NCBI GenBank assembly: GCA_041862635.1 | Contig: JBGVTO010000398.1 | Span: forward strand, 1 to 26,554 | Direction: 5' to 3' | Source: NIOZ-UU13 sp041862635 | GTDB lineage: Bacteria; Planctomycetota; Phycisphaerae; Sedimentisphaerales; Anaerobacaceae | DNA: 26,554 nucleotides | In this document: positions 15,186-22,287 of the stretch, piece after piece | Position numbering within the stretch: the stretch's first letter is position 1 | Layout: every line of letters begins with the position of its first letter | Notes under the pieces: generated by a model | Database searches by the model: none | The model's input: only the letters and a program-made list of their open reading frames with translations | What the model was told of the DNA's origin: nothing | Program-made: the position numbers and the translations under genes

Positions 15186-15804
15186 GAGCGGCAACCTCCT
15201 TTTTCTCAATCCTTTGAGCATACCATGTTGTTAATAATACCAGTGCAATCAGCAGTAATGCCCCCGCGGAAAGGAACAGGATTTGCCGAATGCCCATCCA
15301 GAGTATAAAATAGAACGAAGTAAGCAAACACCCGAGAAAACTGCCTATCGTAGATATTGCATACAACGTGCCCGCTCTTGTTCCGACACTCGCGACATCC
15401 CGAGTTACCAGGCGGACAGCATAGGGTGAAACAATCCCTAACAACATAATAGGGACAAAAAACAAAGCTATTGTGGCAAAAAGTGAGCCCCAACGCTCAT
15501 GCAAGTCAAGAGCGGCAAGCCATCCGCTGGCTGCCCTATGCCAAATTGCGACTGGTACAATAGAAATTGCTGCCATTATAATAATGAGCGCGAGGCAGAA
15601 ACCATAAGGAAAACGCTGTGATAATAATCCACCCACAAAATAACCGATGCTCAGAGCGGCCAGGAAAACGCTAATCACACTGCCCCAAACCCAAATCCCA
15701 CTGCCGAAATCCGGCGAGAGCATCCTACCGCCCACTATCTCAAGTCCCATTAAAACCCATCCGCATCCGAACACCGTAACGGCAACTCCGCACGTTCGCA
15801 ACAT
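15175..15804 (-). CDS. Membrane half of a split fused MFS/spermidine-synthase-type protein
   Basis: This 209-aa protein has about six hydrophobic segments (8-25, 38-60, 68-88, 105-128, 147-167, 172-195). Its FGCGWVLMGLEIVGGRMLSP start and AGTLYAISTIGSFLG motif are typical of the membrane domain that in other bacteria is fused to a spermidine-synthase-like domain. AGGAAA lies 6 nt before ATG 15804. The 3' end overlaps the next gene by 11 nt, consistent with a two-gene split of the fusion. Confidence 0.75.
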   Translation of the reverse strand: MLRTCGVAVTVFGCGWVLMGLEIVGGRMLSPDFGSGIWVWGSVISVFLAALSIGYFVGGLLSQRFPYGFCLALIIIMAAISIVPVAIWHRAASGWLAALDLHERWGSLFATIALFFVPIMLLGIVSPYAVRLVTRDVASVGTRAGTLYAISTIGSFLGCLLTSFYFILWMGIRQILFLSAGALLLIALVLLTTWYAQRIEKKEVAAHGT

Positions 15805-15860
15805 ACACTATTTCCTAATTGGCTTTTCCCATATAACAATCAGCATCACCTTGCTGTAAA

Positions 15861-15875
15861 ACAGCCTTCGGCTGT
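15861..15875. repeat. ACAGCC-TTC-GGCTGT palindrome
   Basis: Perfect 6-bp arms and a 3-nt loop at the 3' end of the GH2 remnant. It is similar in style to the GCCGAAG/CTTCGGC palindrome at the 3' end of the PQQ gene. Confidence 0.45.
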
Positions 15876-15989
15876 CCGCCTGAAATGGTTCAAGCGAAAG
15901 GGACTGCCGTTGCCGACATCCGCGATCTCGGCCGGCCCCTCGACATCGAAGCGAATCAGATTGTCGGCCAAGGAGCAAAGTGTACCCTT

Positions 15990-16023
15990 CTCGTCCCGTC
16001 CCGTCTTCGACGGGCGGGACTCG
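15990..16023 (-). repeat. 26-bp palindromic element, copy 5, with CGAG direct repeats
   Basis: On the minus strand: CGAG (16023-16020), element 16019-15994 (TCCCGCCCGTC-GAA-GACGGGACGGGA), CGAG (15993-15990). It is read as DESRPSKTGRDEK in the GH2 remnant, the phase of copy 2. Confidence 0.8.
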
Positions 16024-16223
16024 TCCAGAGCCTCAACCAGGATACAGCAGAGGTCTTCACCTGTAGCGGCCAGTTCCTTTCGATCGGACGTCAGGCGAAT
16101 CGCCGCCGGCTCAAAGCCATCCCCAAGCTCGTCCCGGTTTTTCGGGATTCGCTTGAGGCTGCCACCCATCAAATTAGATGCGGAAACGCACCCTTCTAAC
16201 AGGCGTGTTACAGAATACTGACT

Positions 16224-16976
16224 TTATTGCTCAACCTTTCCGGTGGCTGCCCACTCCACGCCGCGGACGATTATCCTCTGCACATTCGGGTTCATCAGGG
16301 CCTTGCGGTCGTGACCGAATGCGTTATGAACCGTTCGACCCTTGCCATAATCCAAAGTGAAAATCAGGGGCTCGGTCTTCTCGCTCCAATCGGAATAGGC
16401 CTCCACCAGCACATTGATCTTGCCGGTCCCCTGCAGTTTCGCATACAGCTCGTCGTCGGTCTCGAAGTCGCTCATCCCTGCAGTGATGGGATGTTCCTTG
16501 TTGACCACCTTTGCCTCGAAGACGCCTCGCGGGCCGTGACCCGAGGTGCCCATAACCCATTTTCGGCCGCAGAGCCTGCCGAATTCCTCCCACTTGGCGA
16601 ACGAAGCGGTGGCCAGGTGCTGGACGAAAAAGCCCTTTCCGCTCTTCACGAAGTTAAGGAGGTTCTCCTGGGCTTGTTTGGGAATCATGGGAATACGTCG
16701 GCTATAGATAGTAAACACGATCACATCGTACGCCTTCAGCGCGGTTTCCGATTCGAGGATTAGCGGATCTTCGCACACCCTGACGTCGAACCTCCCCGAC
16801 ACAACAAGCGCTTCCCGCGTAGTCTCGGAGATCTCCCGCCAGGGATGCCCTGACACATCGTCGCCGGTAATCAGCAGAGCCCTAATCTGGGCGGGCCGCT
16901 GGTTTGCATCGGCTGCCATACTAAAACTCAGCGCCGCTATACACATCAGTACAAGAACAAAAACTAAACGCCGCAT
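16224..16976 (-). CDS. Secreted ThuA-like (trehalose-utilisation-type) protein
   Basis: This 250-aa protein starts at ATG 16976 (AGGAG 6 nt upstream). The signal peptide is MRRLVFVLVLMCIAALSFSM. A class-I-glutamine-amidotransferase-like fold follows, with IRALLITGDDVSGHPWRE, AYDVIVFTIYSRR, FVKSGKGFFVQHLA and a TVHNAFGHD ending typical of ThuA-domain proteins. No nucleophilic Cys elbow is seen, as is usual for this family. ThuA domains occur widely in planctomycete sugar-use regions; the biochemical role is unsettled. It is probably first of the minus-strand set, with the GH2 remnant between it and the membrane gene. Confidence 0.85.
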   Translation of the reverse strand: MRRLVFVLVLMCIAALSFSMAADANQRPAQIRALLITGDDVSGHPWREISETTREALVVSGRFDVRVCEDPLILESETALKAYDVIVFTIYSRRIPMIPKQAQENLLNFVKSGKGFFVQHLATASFAKWEEFGRLCGRKWVMGTSGHGPRGVFEAKVVNKEHPITAGMSDFETDDELYAKLQGTGKINVLVEAYSDWSEKTEPLIFTLDYGKGRTVHNAFGHDRKALMNPNVQRIIVRGVEWAATGKVEQ

Positions 16977-17324
16977 TTCATTTCTCCTTTCTGTCAAAAA
17001 ACCAAAGTTGGTGTCTACCCTGGATCCCGTGTGGAACAAAAATATACACGTGGCTTTTATGTCACAAAGACCATACCATTCAATCCTTGAAAAATCAAGA
17101 GCTTATGTCATCTGACATTCTCATATACACAATTTAACAGCCTACTGAAACTTCTGTTTTTTTTAGATTACTAAACCCATCCCTAATTTTCAAGCTATTT
17201 CAGCGCTCCGTCGACGAAGCTTTGGAGCGTAGGCGACTTCTCCGACAGATTTTATCGTTGCGCATAAAGAAAGCCCCGCCGAAGCAGACTCGACCAGACC
17301 AGGTTACAGATATAGAGGACAGCT
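16977..17324. other. Gene-free stretch with one inverted repeat
   Basis: 348 bp with no supported ORF. CGCTCC (17204-17209) pairs with GGAGCG (17224-17229) around a 14-nt loop. A weak promoter-like pair (TTGATT, 17 bp, TATGGT on the minus strand near 17068-17096) could serve the ThuA gene. Nothing else was recognised. Confidence 0.4.
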
Positions 17325-17921
17325 TTATTTTTCAGTATTCTTTCTGATTGCCTTCAATTCATGAAGCATCTGTTCTAACATTTGCTCCACAGATTTTTCA
17401 ACAGGCTCGCTGGTTGTCAAAGATTCAGAAATTGGATGCAATACTCGTAACTTTTCTCTCAGCTGGTTATGGAGTTTCTCGTATTCTACAAGGCCCGCCA
17501 TGTTTCCTTCGTAACCAGTGGCAGACTGCGATTGACCCGCTGTTTGTATCCTGATAGAACCTATGCCCAAGAACCGGTCGTATAAGGATCGCTGCAATAT
17601 AAAATCAGTAACGGAACGATAAGGAATATTTTGGTGAGTCTTGGTGAGAATCCCCTTGTGAATAGTGATGCGGTCCTCCTGAATCAAATAGGATAGATTT
17701 CTTATCCATAATATTGCAATCGGATAGACTATAAGCCACATTACAAGGATGACAATGACCGCAATTATCCAAATGACCGGTGGTGCATTCGGGTCCCCAT
17801 CAGCGATGTAAATTATTGTATGCACTATGGAAACGCCCGCCAAAATGAAAGCGGTTACTGTCAAAAGAACCCAAACCGTCTTCGTATAAAGCTTTTTGTC
17901 TGGTTTAATCCTTTCTTCCAT
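17325..17921 (-). CDS. Bacterial PH-domain (bPH2/DUF304-like) membrane protein
   Basis: This 198-aa protein has two transmembrane segments (about 15-36 and 48-72). A bacterial pleckstrin-homology-like domain follows, with YLIQEDRITIHKGILTKTHQ and IPYRSVTDFILQRSLYDRFLGIGSIRIQTAG, the signature of YdbS/YdbT-type proteins. The C-terminal tail (about 150-198) is charged and may form a coiled coil (EKSVEQMLEQMLHELKAIRK). AAGG lies upstream of ATG 17921, and the upstream region is AT-rich with a TATAAT. Membrane-stress or envelope roles are known for relatives. No operon partner is seen. Confidence 0.8.
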   Translation of the reverse strand: MEERIKPDKKLYTKTVWVLLTVTAFILAGVSIVHTIIYIADGDPNAPPVIWIIAVIVILVMWLIVYPIAILWIRNLSYLIQEDRITIHKGILTKTHQNIPYRSVTDFILQRSLYDRFLGIGSIRIQTAGQSQSATGYEGNMAGLVEYEKLHNQLREKLRVLHPISESLTTSEPVEKSVEQMLEQMLHELKAIRKNTEK

Positions 17922-18299
17922 GGGTAATTACCTTTCAGATAAGTCCTTCTAATAATTATAATATTCTACAACATAATACCATTATCCACTATCGGTTAAT
18001 AGCTCATCATCCGAGGTCCGAGCTTCATCATAATAATAGACACAGCTTACCCTGTCAAAAATCAAAAAATCTTTATATGAGTCTATCCTGATAAACCCTC
18101 GTCGGCCAGAGACCGATTGAGTCGATTGTGGTGTACCTTCGAAAACCTCATCCAATGGGAATACGAGATTCAGAACCGATTAAATCTATAAAACGTTGAT
18201 CGAACTTGTGGATGTGAGTGGATTGGCTAAAGACTTTTTGCACAAAAGGCTGGGGAATCGGCAGACAATCTGACTTTCAGAAAACTTATCCCTCCTGAA
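17922..18299. other. Gene-free AT-rich stretch
   Basis: About 380 bp with no credible ORF, tRNA-like cloverleaf or strong inverted repeat visible. It separates the PH-domain gene from a decayed transposase and may include degenerate insertion-sequence DNA. Confidence 0.4.
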
Positions 18300-18663
18300 C
18301 TATGCAGCTACGCGGATATACCTGTGATGCAAACCTCCGAGAATGGGAATAGAAGTAATTTTGCTTGGACCTAAAATTTGTGGTTGCTTCGTTTGTAAGG
18401 CAGTCGTTTCACCATCTTGGCCCTGGATTGGTCGTGCCAAGTCATAGTACTGTTCGATGAATTCTCGAAGCAGCCGCTTAAGATGTCCCTGACCAATCAC
18501 TATCACATGATTGAGCATCTCTTTAGACTGCCAGCAGTTTGGCAGCCAGTACCGCCATGGAACAAAGGATAGCCCGCAGGAAAGTCAGACCATATCGAAA
18601 CGCCTCGCAAGCACAAACAAGAAGGTTACAGAGGTTTGTCAGAATGTTCTTTGTGTCATTCAT
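18300..18663 (-). pseudogene. Internally deleted IS3/IS481-type integrase transposase
   Basis: The minus strand from ATG 18663 encodes an N-terminal segment, GLTFLRAILCSMAVLAAKLL, ending at TAA 18523. In another frame from 18518 it encodes an integrase C-terminus (LNHVIVIGQGHLKRLLREF ... PILGGLHHRYIRVAA, stop 18300). Full-length relatives have several hundred residues, including the DDE core, between these two ends. The middle has been deleted, leaving a non-autonomous relic. Terminal inverted repeats were not resolved by eye. Confidence 0.65.
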
Positions 18664-18681
18664 GTCGCCAAGATAATACAA

Positions 18682-19424
18682 TTAGTTGCACGAAGCAAGT
18701 TTACGTAAGTTCTTTAATGACAACTCTGGCAGGGTTTTTCGGGTGGACGCGGTCGGATAATGGTCATTGTTTACTTCGATAAGAGGGTCGCCGAGCTTCA
18801 CAAACAGTTTATTGCTTGTCGCTTCATAATCCCTGTGACCGAACGGTTTGGGTGTCAGCCTGCCACCTTCCATCAACGTTTCGGCGAAGGTGTTGCTCGA
18901 GACGATGTCGCTTAAGAAAGCGTCCAACCGGTCCTTGCCCCAATGCTCTTTTTCGTCGCGGAGTGTCCGACTATGGATTTGTACCCGTGCAGCCTGAGCT
19001 TCCGGCCGCACGCGAATAAACGTGTCATATCCTCTACCAAGCCGAGCTTGCCAGGGTCGTCCTGGATCTCTTTGTGGCCGTGAAAATAATATTTCCGGCC
19101 ATCCGTATCCCTGAATCTGAAGGAATAGACCATTTGTCGCATGCCCATCTCCGGGTCAAGTGAGAAAAGATTAAAGGTCCCGTCAAATATTGTAAATGTG
19201 CCACCTATCACATCGCAGGTCACCGTTCCCGACAACTCTGCCTCGTGCTGGGATACCTTGAGAAAGCGATTCAAGTCAGATATCGTGAGCCTCACATCAA
19301 ACCGGAGTTTGGTTTCCTGGCGTTTCCCCACGGCAGCTCCCTCGCTTGGGTCGGTCTCGCCCTTGCCCAGATATCCAGACATTGATTCCTCAAACTGCAA
19401 TCCTACGCCCTTTAAGATACTCAT
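18682..19424 (-). pseudogene. Frameshifted gene with GMC-oxidoreductase-associated domain
   Basis: ATG 19424 (AGGAG 7 nt upstream) opens a frame reading MSILKGVGLQFEESMSGYLG ... YYFHGHKEIQDDPGKLGLVEDMTRLF. This strongly resembles the domain found next to or fused with GMC/cholesterol-oxidase-type oxidoreductases. After DMTRLF this frame becomes atypical and stops at 18912. A second frame, open from before 19011 to 18682, carries protein-like sequence (SRTLRDEKEHWGKDRLDAFL, KLFVKLGDPLIEV). A single shift near 18990-19010 would join them into about 245 residues. I do not recognise the second half. It may be a pseudogene, a deletion fusion or an assembly error. Confidence 0.55.
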
Positions 19425-19598
19425 TTCCAGGCTCCTATTTTCTAAAGAAGCATGTGTCTGCCCTAACTCATTTTTGTCTTATGGTTTACAGACACTACAG
19501 AAAAGCAATTCAGCAGCTGCTTCCTCATGATTCTGCCATTTCCTTGGCATCTCGCGACCATGAATTATCCCGCAATTCGGTCGATGATTGTCGTTATT

Positions 19599-21089
19599 CT
19601 AAGACTTCGGCTCAAATAAAATTAATTTTTCAGGTTGCTTCAGGCTATCATTCCACCGATTTAGTGTTGCTTGGGTCTTCCCCTCTTCCTCTTTAATCCA
19701 AACAAAGGCGAACTGTTTTGCTTCCCTGATGATTCTCTCCTCTTCACTAAATACTGTAGTCCAGGTGCCGGTATTGAAATATTTACAATCTGAAGCAACT
19801 ATCCTTATGTCAGGGTCATGAGTGTGACCGAAGACAATTGTTTGAACATCTATTCCAACATTTTTTAAGTGTTCTTTAATTTCTTGAAGAACTTTCTTAA
19901 GACGGTCTTTTTTGAAAAACTTAGAATAAGCCCATTTGGCGATCGGAACTATTAGCAGCCCGAGAGAAGATAGAACCATCCAAAAGGAGAAATTAAATAA
20001 TCGAGAGAGCACGAAAAGGACAATAAAAACTATGGGAGTAAGGATAAAGGAAATGGTACCAGCAAAGTGAAGGATTATCCGAAGCTTCTTACTGGTAAAA
20101 GGTGGAGTCATCAAAAAGTAAATATTGTTTACACCCTCAAGTTGTTTCTGGTCAAGTTCTAACTTATCAGGCAATTTTCCTAACTCTTCCTTATTTTGTT
20201 TTTCTAAGTACTTTTTATCATCCCCGGAAAGTTTTCCACCCTTTTTGTATACGCCCCACATTGTAGGGAGATAGCGTAAGACAGTCTTTAAAAATTGCAG
20301 CTTATCCTCTTTCCAAGCCCAAAGCATATACTTTGTAGGTGGTTTTATATTATCGGCAAAAGGATCACTCGCTTCTAATTTATTAAAAAAATATCTCACA
20401 AAGAAAGAGCCAATGGGTAGCAAAAGTTTGTCAGACTCAGGTCCAACGAGAGGACAAAGAAAATATTGAAAGGAGTTTAGAGGGTCATACTGGTTTCCGT
20501 GCTCGATGTACGCCTTATGGCTTTTATCATAATAAAACCAGGGGTAAAAGTCTATGAGTGCTTTAATTGACTCCTTCTTCTGCTGCTGCTGTTGCTTGGT
20601 CATTGAGGTATTTTCAAATAAGTTAGCAATACGATCTCTTAAAGCCTCTTGAACCTGTGGCCAATAGAGCTCGATGTCATGATTGCCGGTAATTATAGAT
20701 AGACAATTTCCCTCAGACAAAAAGTTGGCCAGGGCCTGGAAGAATACCGGATGTCCATCAGAGATTACTCCCAGCTTCCAGACTGTTTTGTCTTCTTCTG
20801 TGCCCAAACCAAATTTTCGCTCTTTCGGTGTAATTTCAAACTTAATGGGAGCCCCACCCTTTTTATATTTTTCATACAATTCCAAAGCTTTACAGCCGTC
20901 TACCTGTAAAAAGTCAAACAGATCCCCGGCAATAATTAAATGCTTCTTGGGAGACTTTGCTCTTTGGAGATACTCCAGGAATCTTTTGAATTCTTCATCA
21001 AAGAAGAAATCTTCGTTTCTTGAATATCTCCCTGTTTGGTCGTTATAACCGACACTGAGATGTAAATCACTTATTACGATTAATTCCAT
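19599..21089 (-). CDS. Metallophosphoesterase with an internal membrane hairpin
   Basis: This 496-aa protein has all calcineurin-type motifs: Asp8-x-His10 (ISDLHL), GDLFD (55-59), GNHD (135-138), EHGNQYD (196-202) and GHTH (421-424). About 220 residues separate the last two motifs. This insert holds Lys-rich helices and two transmembrane segments (about 340-362 and 368-386), so a membrane hairpin is embedded in the catalytic domain. A KQQQQQ tract lies at 165-170. Base composition is more AT-rich than the operons on the left, which may indicate transfer. The substrate is unknown; two-metal phosphodiester or phosphomonoester hydrolysis is expected. AGAGGT precedes ATG 21089. Confidence 0.8.
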   Translation of the reverse strand: MELIVISDLHLSVGYNDQTGRYSRNEDFFFDEEFKRFLEYLQRAKSPKKHLIIAGDLFDFLQVDGCKALELYEKYKKGGAPIKFEITPKERKFGLGTEEDKTVWKLGVISDGHPVFFQALANFLSEGNCLSIITGNHDIELYWPQVQEALRDRIANLFENTSMTKQQQQQKKESIKALIDFYPWFYYDKSHKAYIEHGNQYDPLNSFQYFLCPLVGPESDKLLLPIGSFFVRYFFNKLEASDPFADNIKPPTKYMLWAWKEDKLQFLKTVLRYLPTMWGVYKKGGKLSGDDKKYLEKQNKEELGKLPDKLELDQKQLEGVNNIYFLMTPPFTSKKLRIILHFAGTISFILTPIVFIVLFVLSRLFNFSFWMVLSSLGLLIVPIAKWAYSKFFKKDRLKKVLQEIKEHLKNVGIDVQTIVFGHTHDPDIRIVASDCKYFNTGTWTTVFSEEERIIREAKQFAFVWIKEEEGKTQATLNRWNDSLKQPEKLILFEPKS

Positions 21090-21572
21090 TTTTCATTACC
21101 TCTAAACAACTCTTCCGTACGAGTTTAATCGGGCGGGCCCTAACCGGATTATCCGGATTCTGCGATTCTGGATTCATACCTGATTTCAAACGCAAATCTT
21201 TCTCGATTCTAACCTTTGGATTCATATATTAAATTGTGAATCGAACATACCTTGCCGTAACCTTCAATCCCACCATAGTGTAGATCAAGTCCTTCTGAGA
21301 TAGTCCTGTTCATCCTTCAGATAAAGTCCTTTCTCCACTACTTTAGCGAAAAGGACCCTAATTGAGCTTTCAAAAAGCCTTTCAATTAAATATGTTACCA
21401 CCTCCTGCTCAAAGTAACATCAAAAAAAGGGGAGCAGGCCGAAGCGACTCTGCGCCCGTATGGTACACTTATTCATAGGCGTTAGCCACAGCCTGGATTA
21501 AATCTTGCTAAATCAATCAGTTATGCTATTCTCTGGGCTCTTTGGATGTAAGTTATGCTTGGGAGGATGGTG
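21090..21572. other. Gene-free stretch upstream of the transposase relic
   Basis: About 480 bp with no supported ORF. A perfect palindrome CCGGATTATCCGG lies at 21144-21156. The right part may contain the left end of the insertion sequence, but no inverted-repeat partner was found. Confidence 0.4.
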
Positions 21573-22226
21573 ATGCTCACAGAGATGCCTTCGGATCCGC
21601 CAGCGAAATGGCTTAGCCTACCTGTAATTGCCGCAATTGCTCGAATTCTATGCCGAGCGCTGACACTTCAAAACGAGCACCTTCGCCTGGAGAATAAGAT
21701 TCTCAAATCTAAGATCAAAGGTCGGATTCGGCTTATAGATGATGAGCGGCGTGCTTTGGTTGATGCTGCGTTGGCTATGGGCAGAAAGCTCAGGAAGTCC
21801 GTTGTCAACATTGTCAAACCAGCCACCCTTCTTACCTGGCAGCGCCGTTTGGAAAAGCTCAAATCGGATTACTCAGAAAGGAGAAATAGAAAACCTGGAA
21901 GACCCCCGTGCTTTCTTGCGAAAGCAAGAACGGGGGCCAGAAAAAACATCTGGGGTTACAAACGTATTCATGGCGAATTGAAGAAGCTCAACATTACCAT
22001 ATCAAAGACGTGCATAGCCAACATCCTCCGACGAAATGGTTTGCCGCCATCGCCGGAGAGCAAGGGTCTGACATGGAAGGAGTTTCTCTCGCGACATACA
22101 GAGGTCTTCCTCTGTGCAGACCTTCTTACAAAAGAAATATCGTGGCTCATAATCGCGTTGTCTGGGTCTCTTGGCTTTCGAGGAGCTCATCTGCTGTTGG
22201 CCAAGAACAACCGGGGCCTATACTGA
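21573..22226 (+). pseudogene. Truncated IS3/IS481-type integrase transposase
   Basis: The start is ATG 21573 (GGGAGG 6 nt upstream); 217 codons. Recognisable parts are a coiled N-terminus (LQNEHLRLENKILKSKIKGR), a helix-turn-helix stretch (NIWGYKRIHGELKKLNITIS, ANILRRNGLPPSPESKGLTW) and the start of the rve catalytic core (FLSRHTEVFLCAD, with the first catalytic Asp). After CADLLTKEI the sequence no longer fits, and the remaining DDE residues are missing. A palindrome at 21903 replaces part of the segment between GRP and NIWGYKR. Confidence 0.7.
21903..21936. repeat. Palindrome CCCCCGT...ACGGGGG inside the transposase relic
   Basis: Outer arms CCCCCGT and ACGGGGG and inner TCTTGC-GAAA-GCAAGA, with a 4-nt bulge on the left. 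It is nearly the reverse complement of the intergenic palindrome at 2801-2836. It encodes PCFLAKARTG, foreign to this transposase family. Confidence 0.6.
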
Positions 22227-22246
22227 ATCAATCGGTATAGGCCCCG
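22212..22246. terminator. Hairpin 3' of the 22288-25452 gene (copy 1)
   Basis: CGGGGCCTATAC pairs with GTATAGGCCCCG, extended by CTGA/TCGG pairs to a short loop. It is 42 nt downstream of the minus-strand gene's stop. It overlaps the end of the transposase relic frame. There is no real T-run on the minus strand (TTGTTCTT), so the terminator role is by position. Confidence 0.55.
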
Positions 22247-22287
22247 AACTCATGCAAATCCTTCTGCCATTCCAGCAGAAATAATGT

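Larger units (their letters stand above)
15846..16172 (-). pseudogene. GH2 (beta-galactosidase-type) C-terminal remnant
   Basis: The minus strand reads AAIRLTSDRKELAATGEDLC ... DNLIRFDVEGPAEIADVGNG, the invasin/Ig-like C-terminal domain of family-2 glycosidases. No catalytic or N-terminal GH2 domain is present, and the same frame runs straight back to the stop codon of the ThuA gene at 16224, so this is a left-over 3' end. It carries a 26-bp palindromic element in frame (15990-16023) and ends in another small palindrome (15861-15875). Confidence 0.7.

Noticed and set aside
7405..16019. CRISPR-like array from the repeated palindromes
   Set aside because: The copies are kilobases apart, lie in coding sequence, and show no regular spacers or cas genes.
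16227..16763. 178-codon plus-strand frame
   Set aside because: It is fully antisense to the well-supported ThuA-like gene, with no protein-family features.
17922..18299. tRNA or small RNA gene in the gap
   Set aside because: No cloverleaf, CCA end, promoter-terminator pair or strong hairpin could be seen.
20580..20600. CTG/TTG trinucleotide run (KQQQQQ) as a meaningful microsatellite
   Set aside because: It is only about six units, lies in a charged helical stretch, and is likely ordinary slippage.
18300..22226. A single composite transposon between the two transposase relics
   Set aside because: The relics are on opposite strands, come from different subgroups by sequence, and no shared ends were found.
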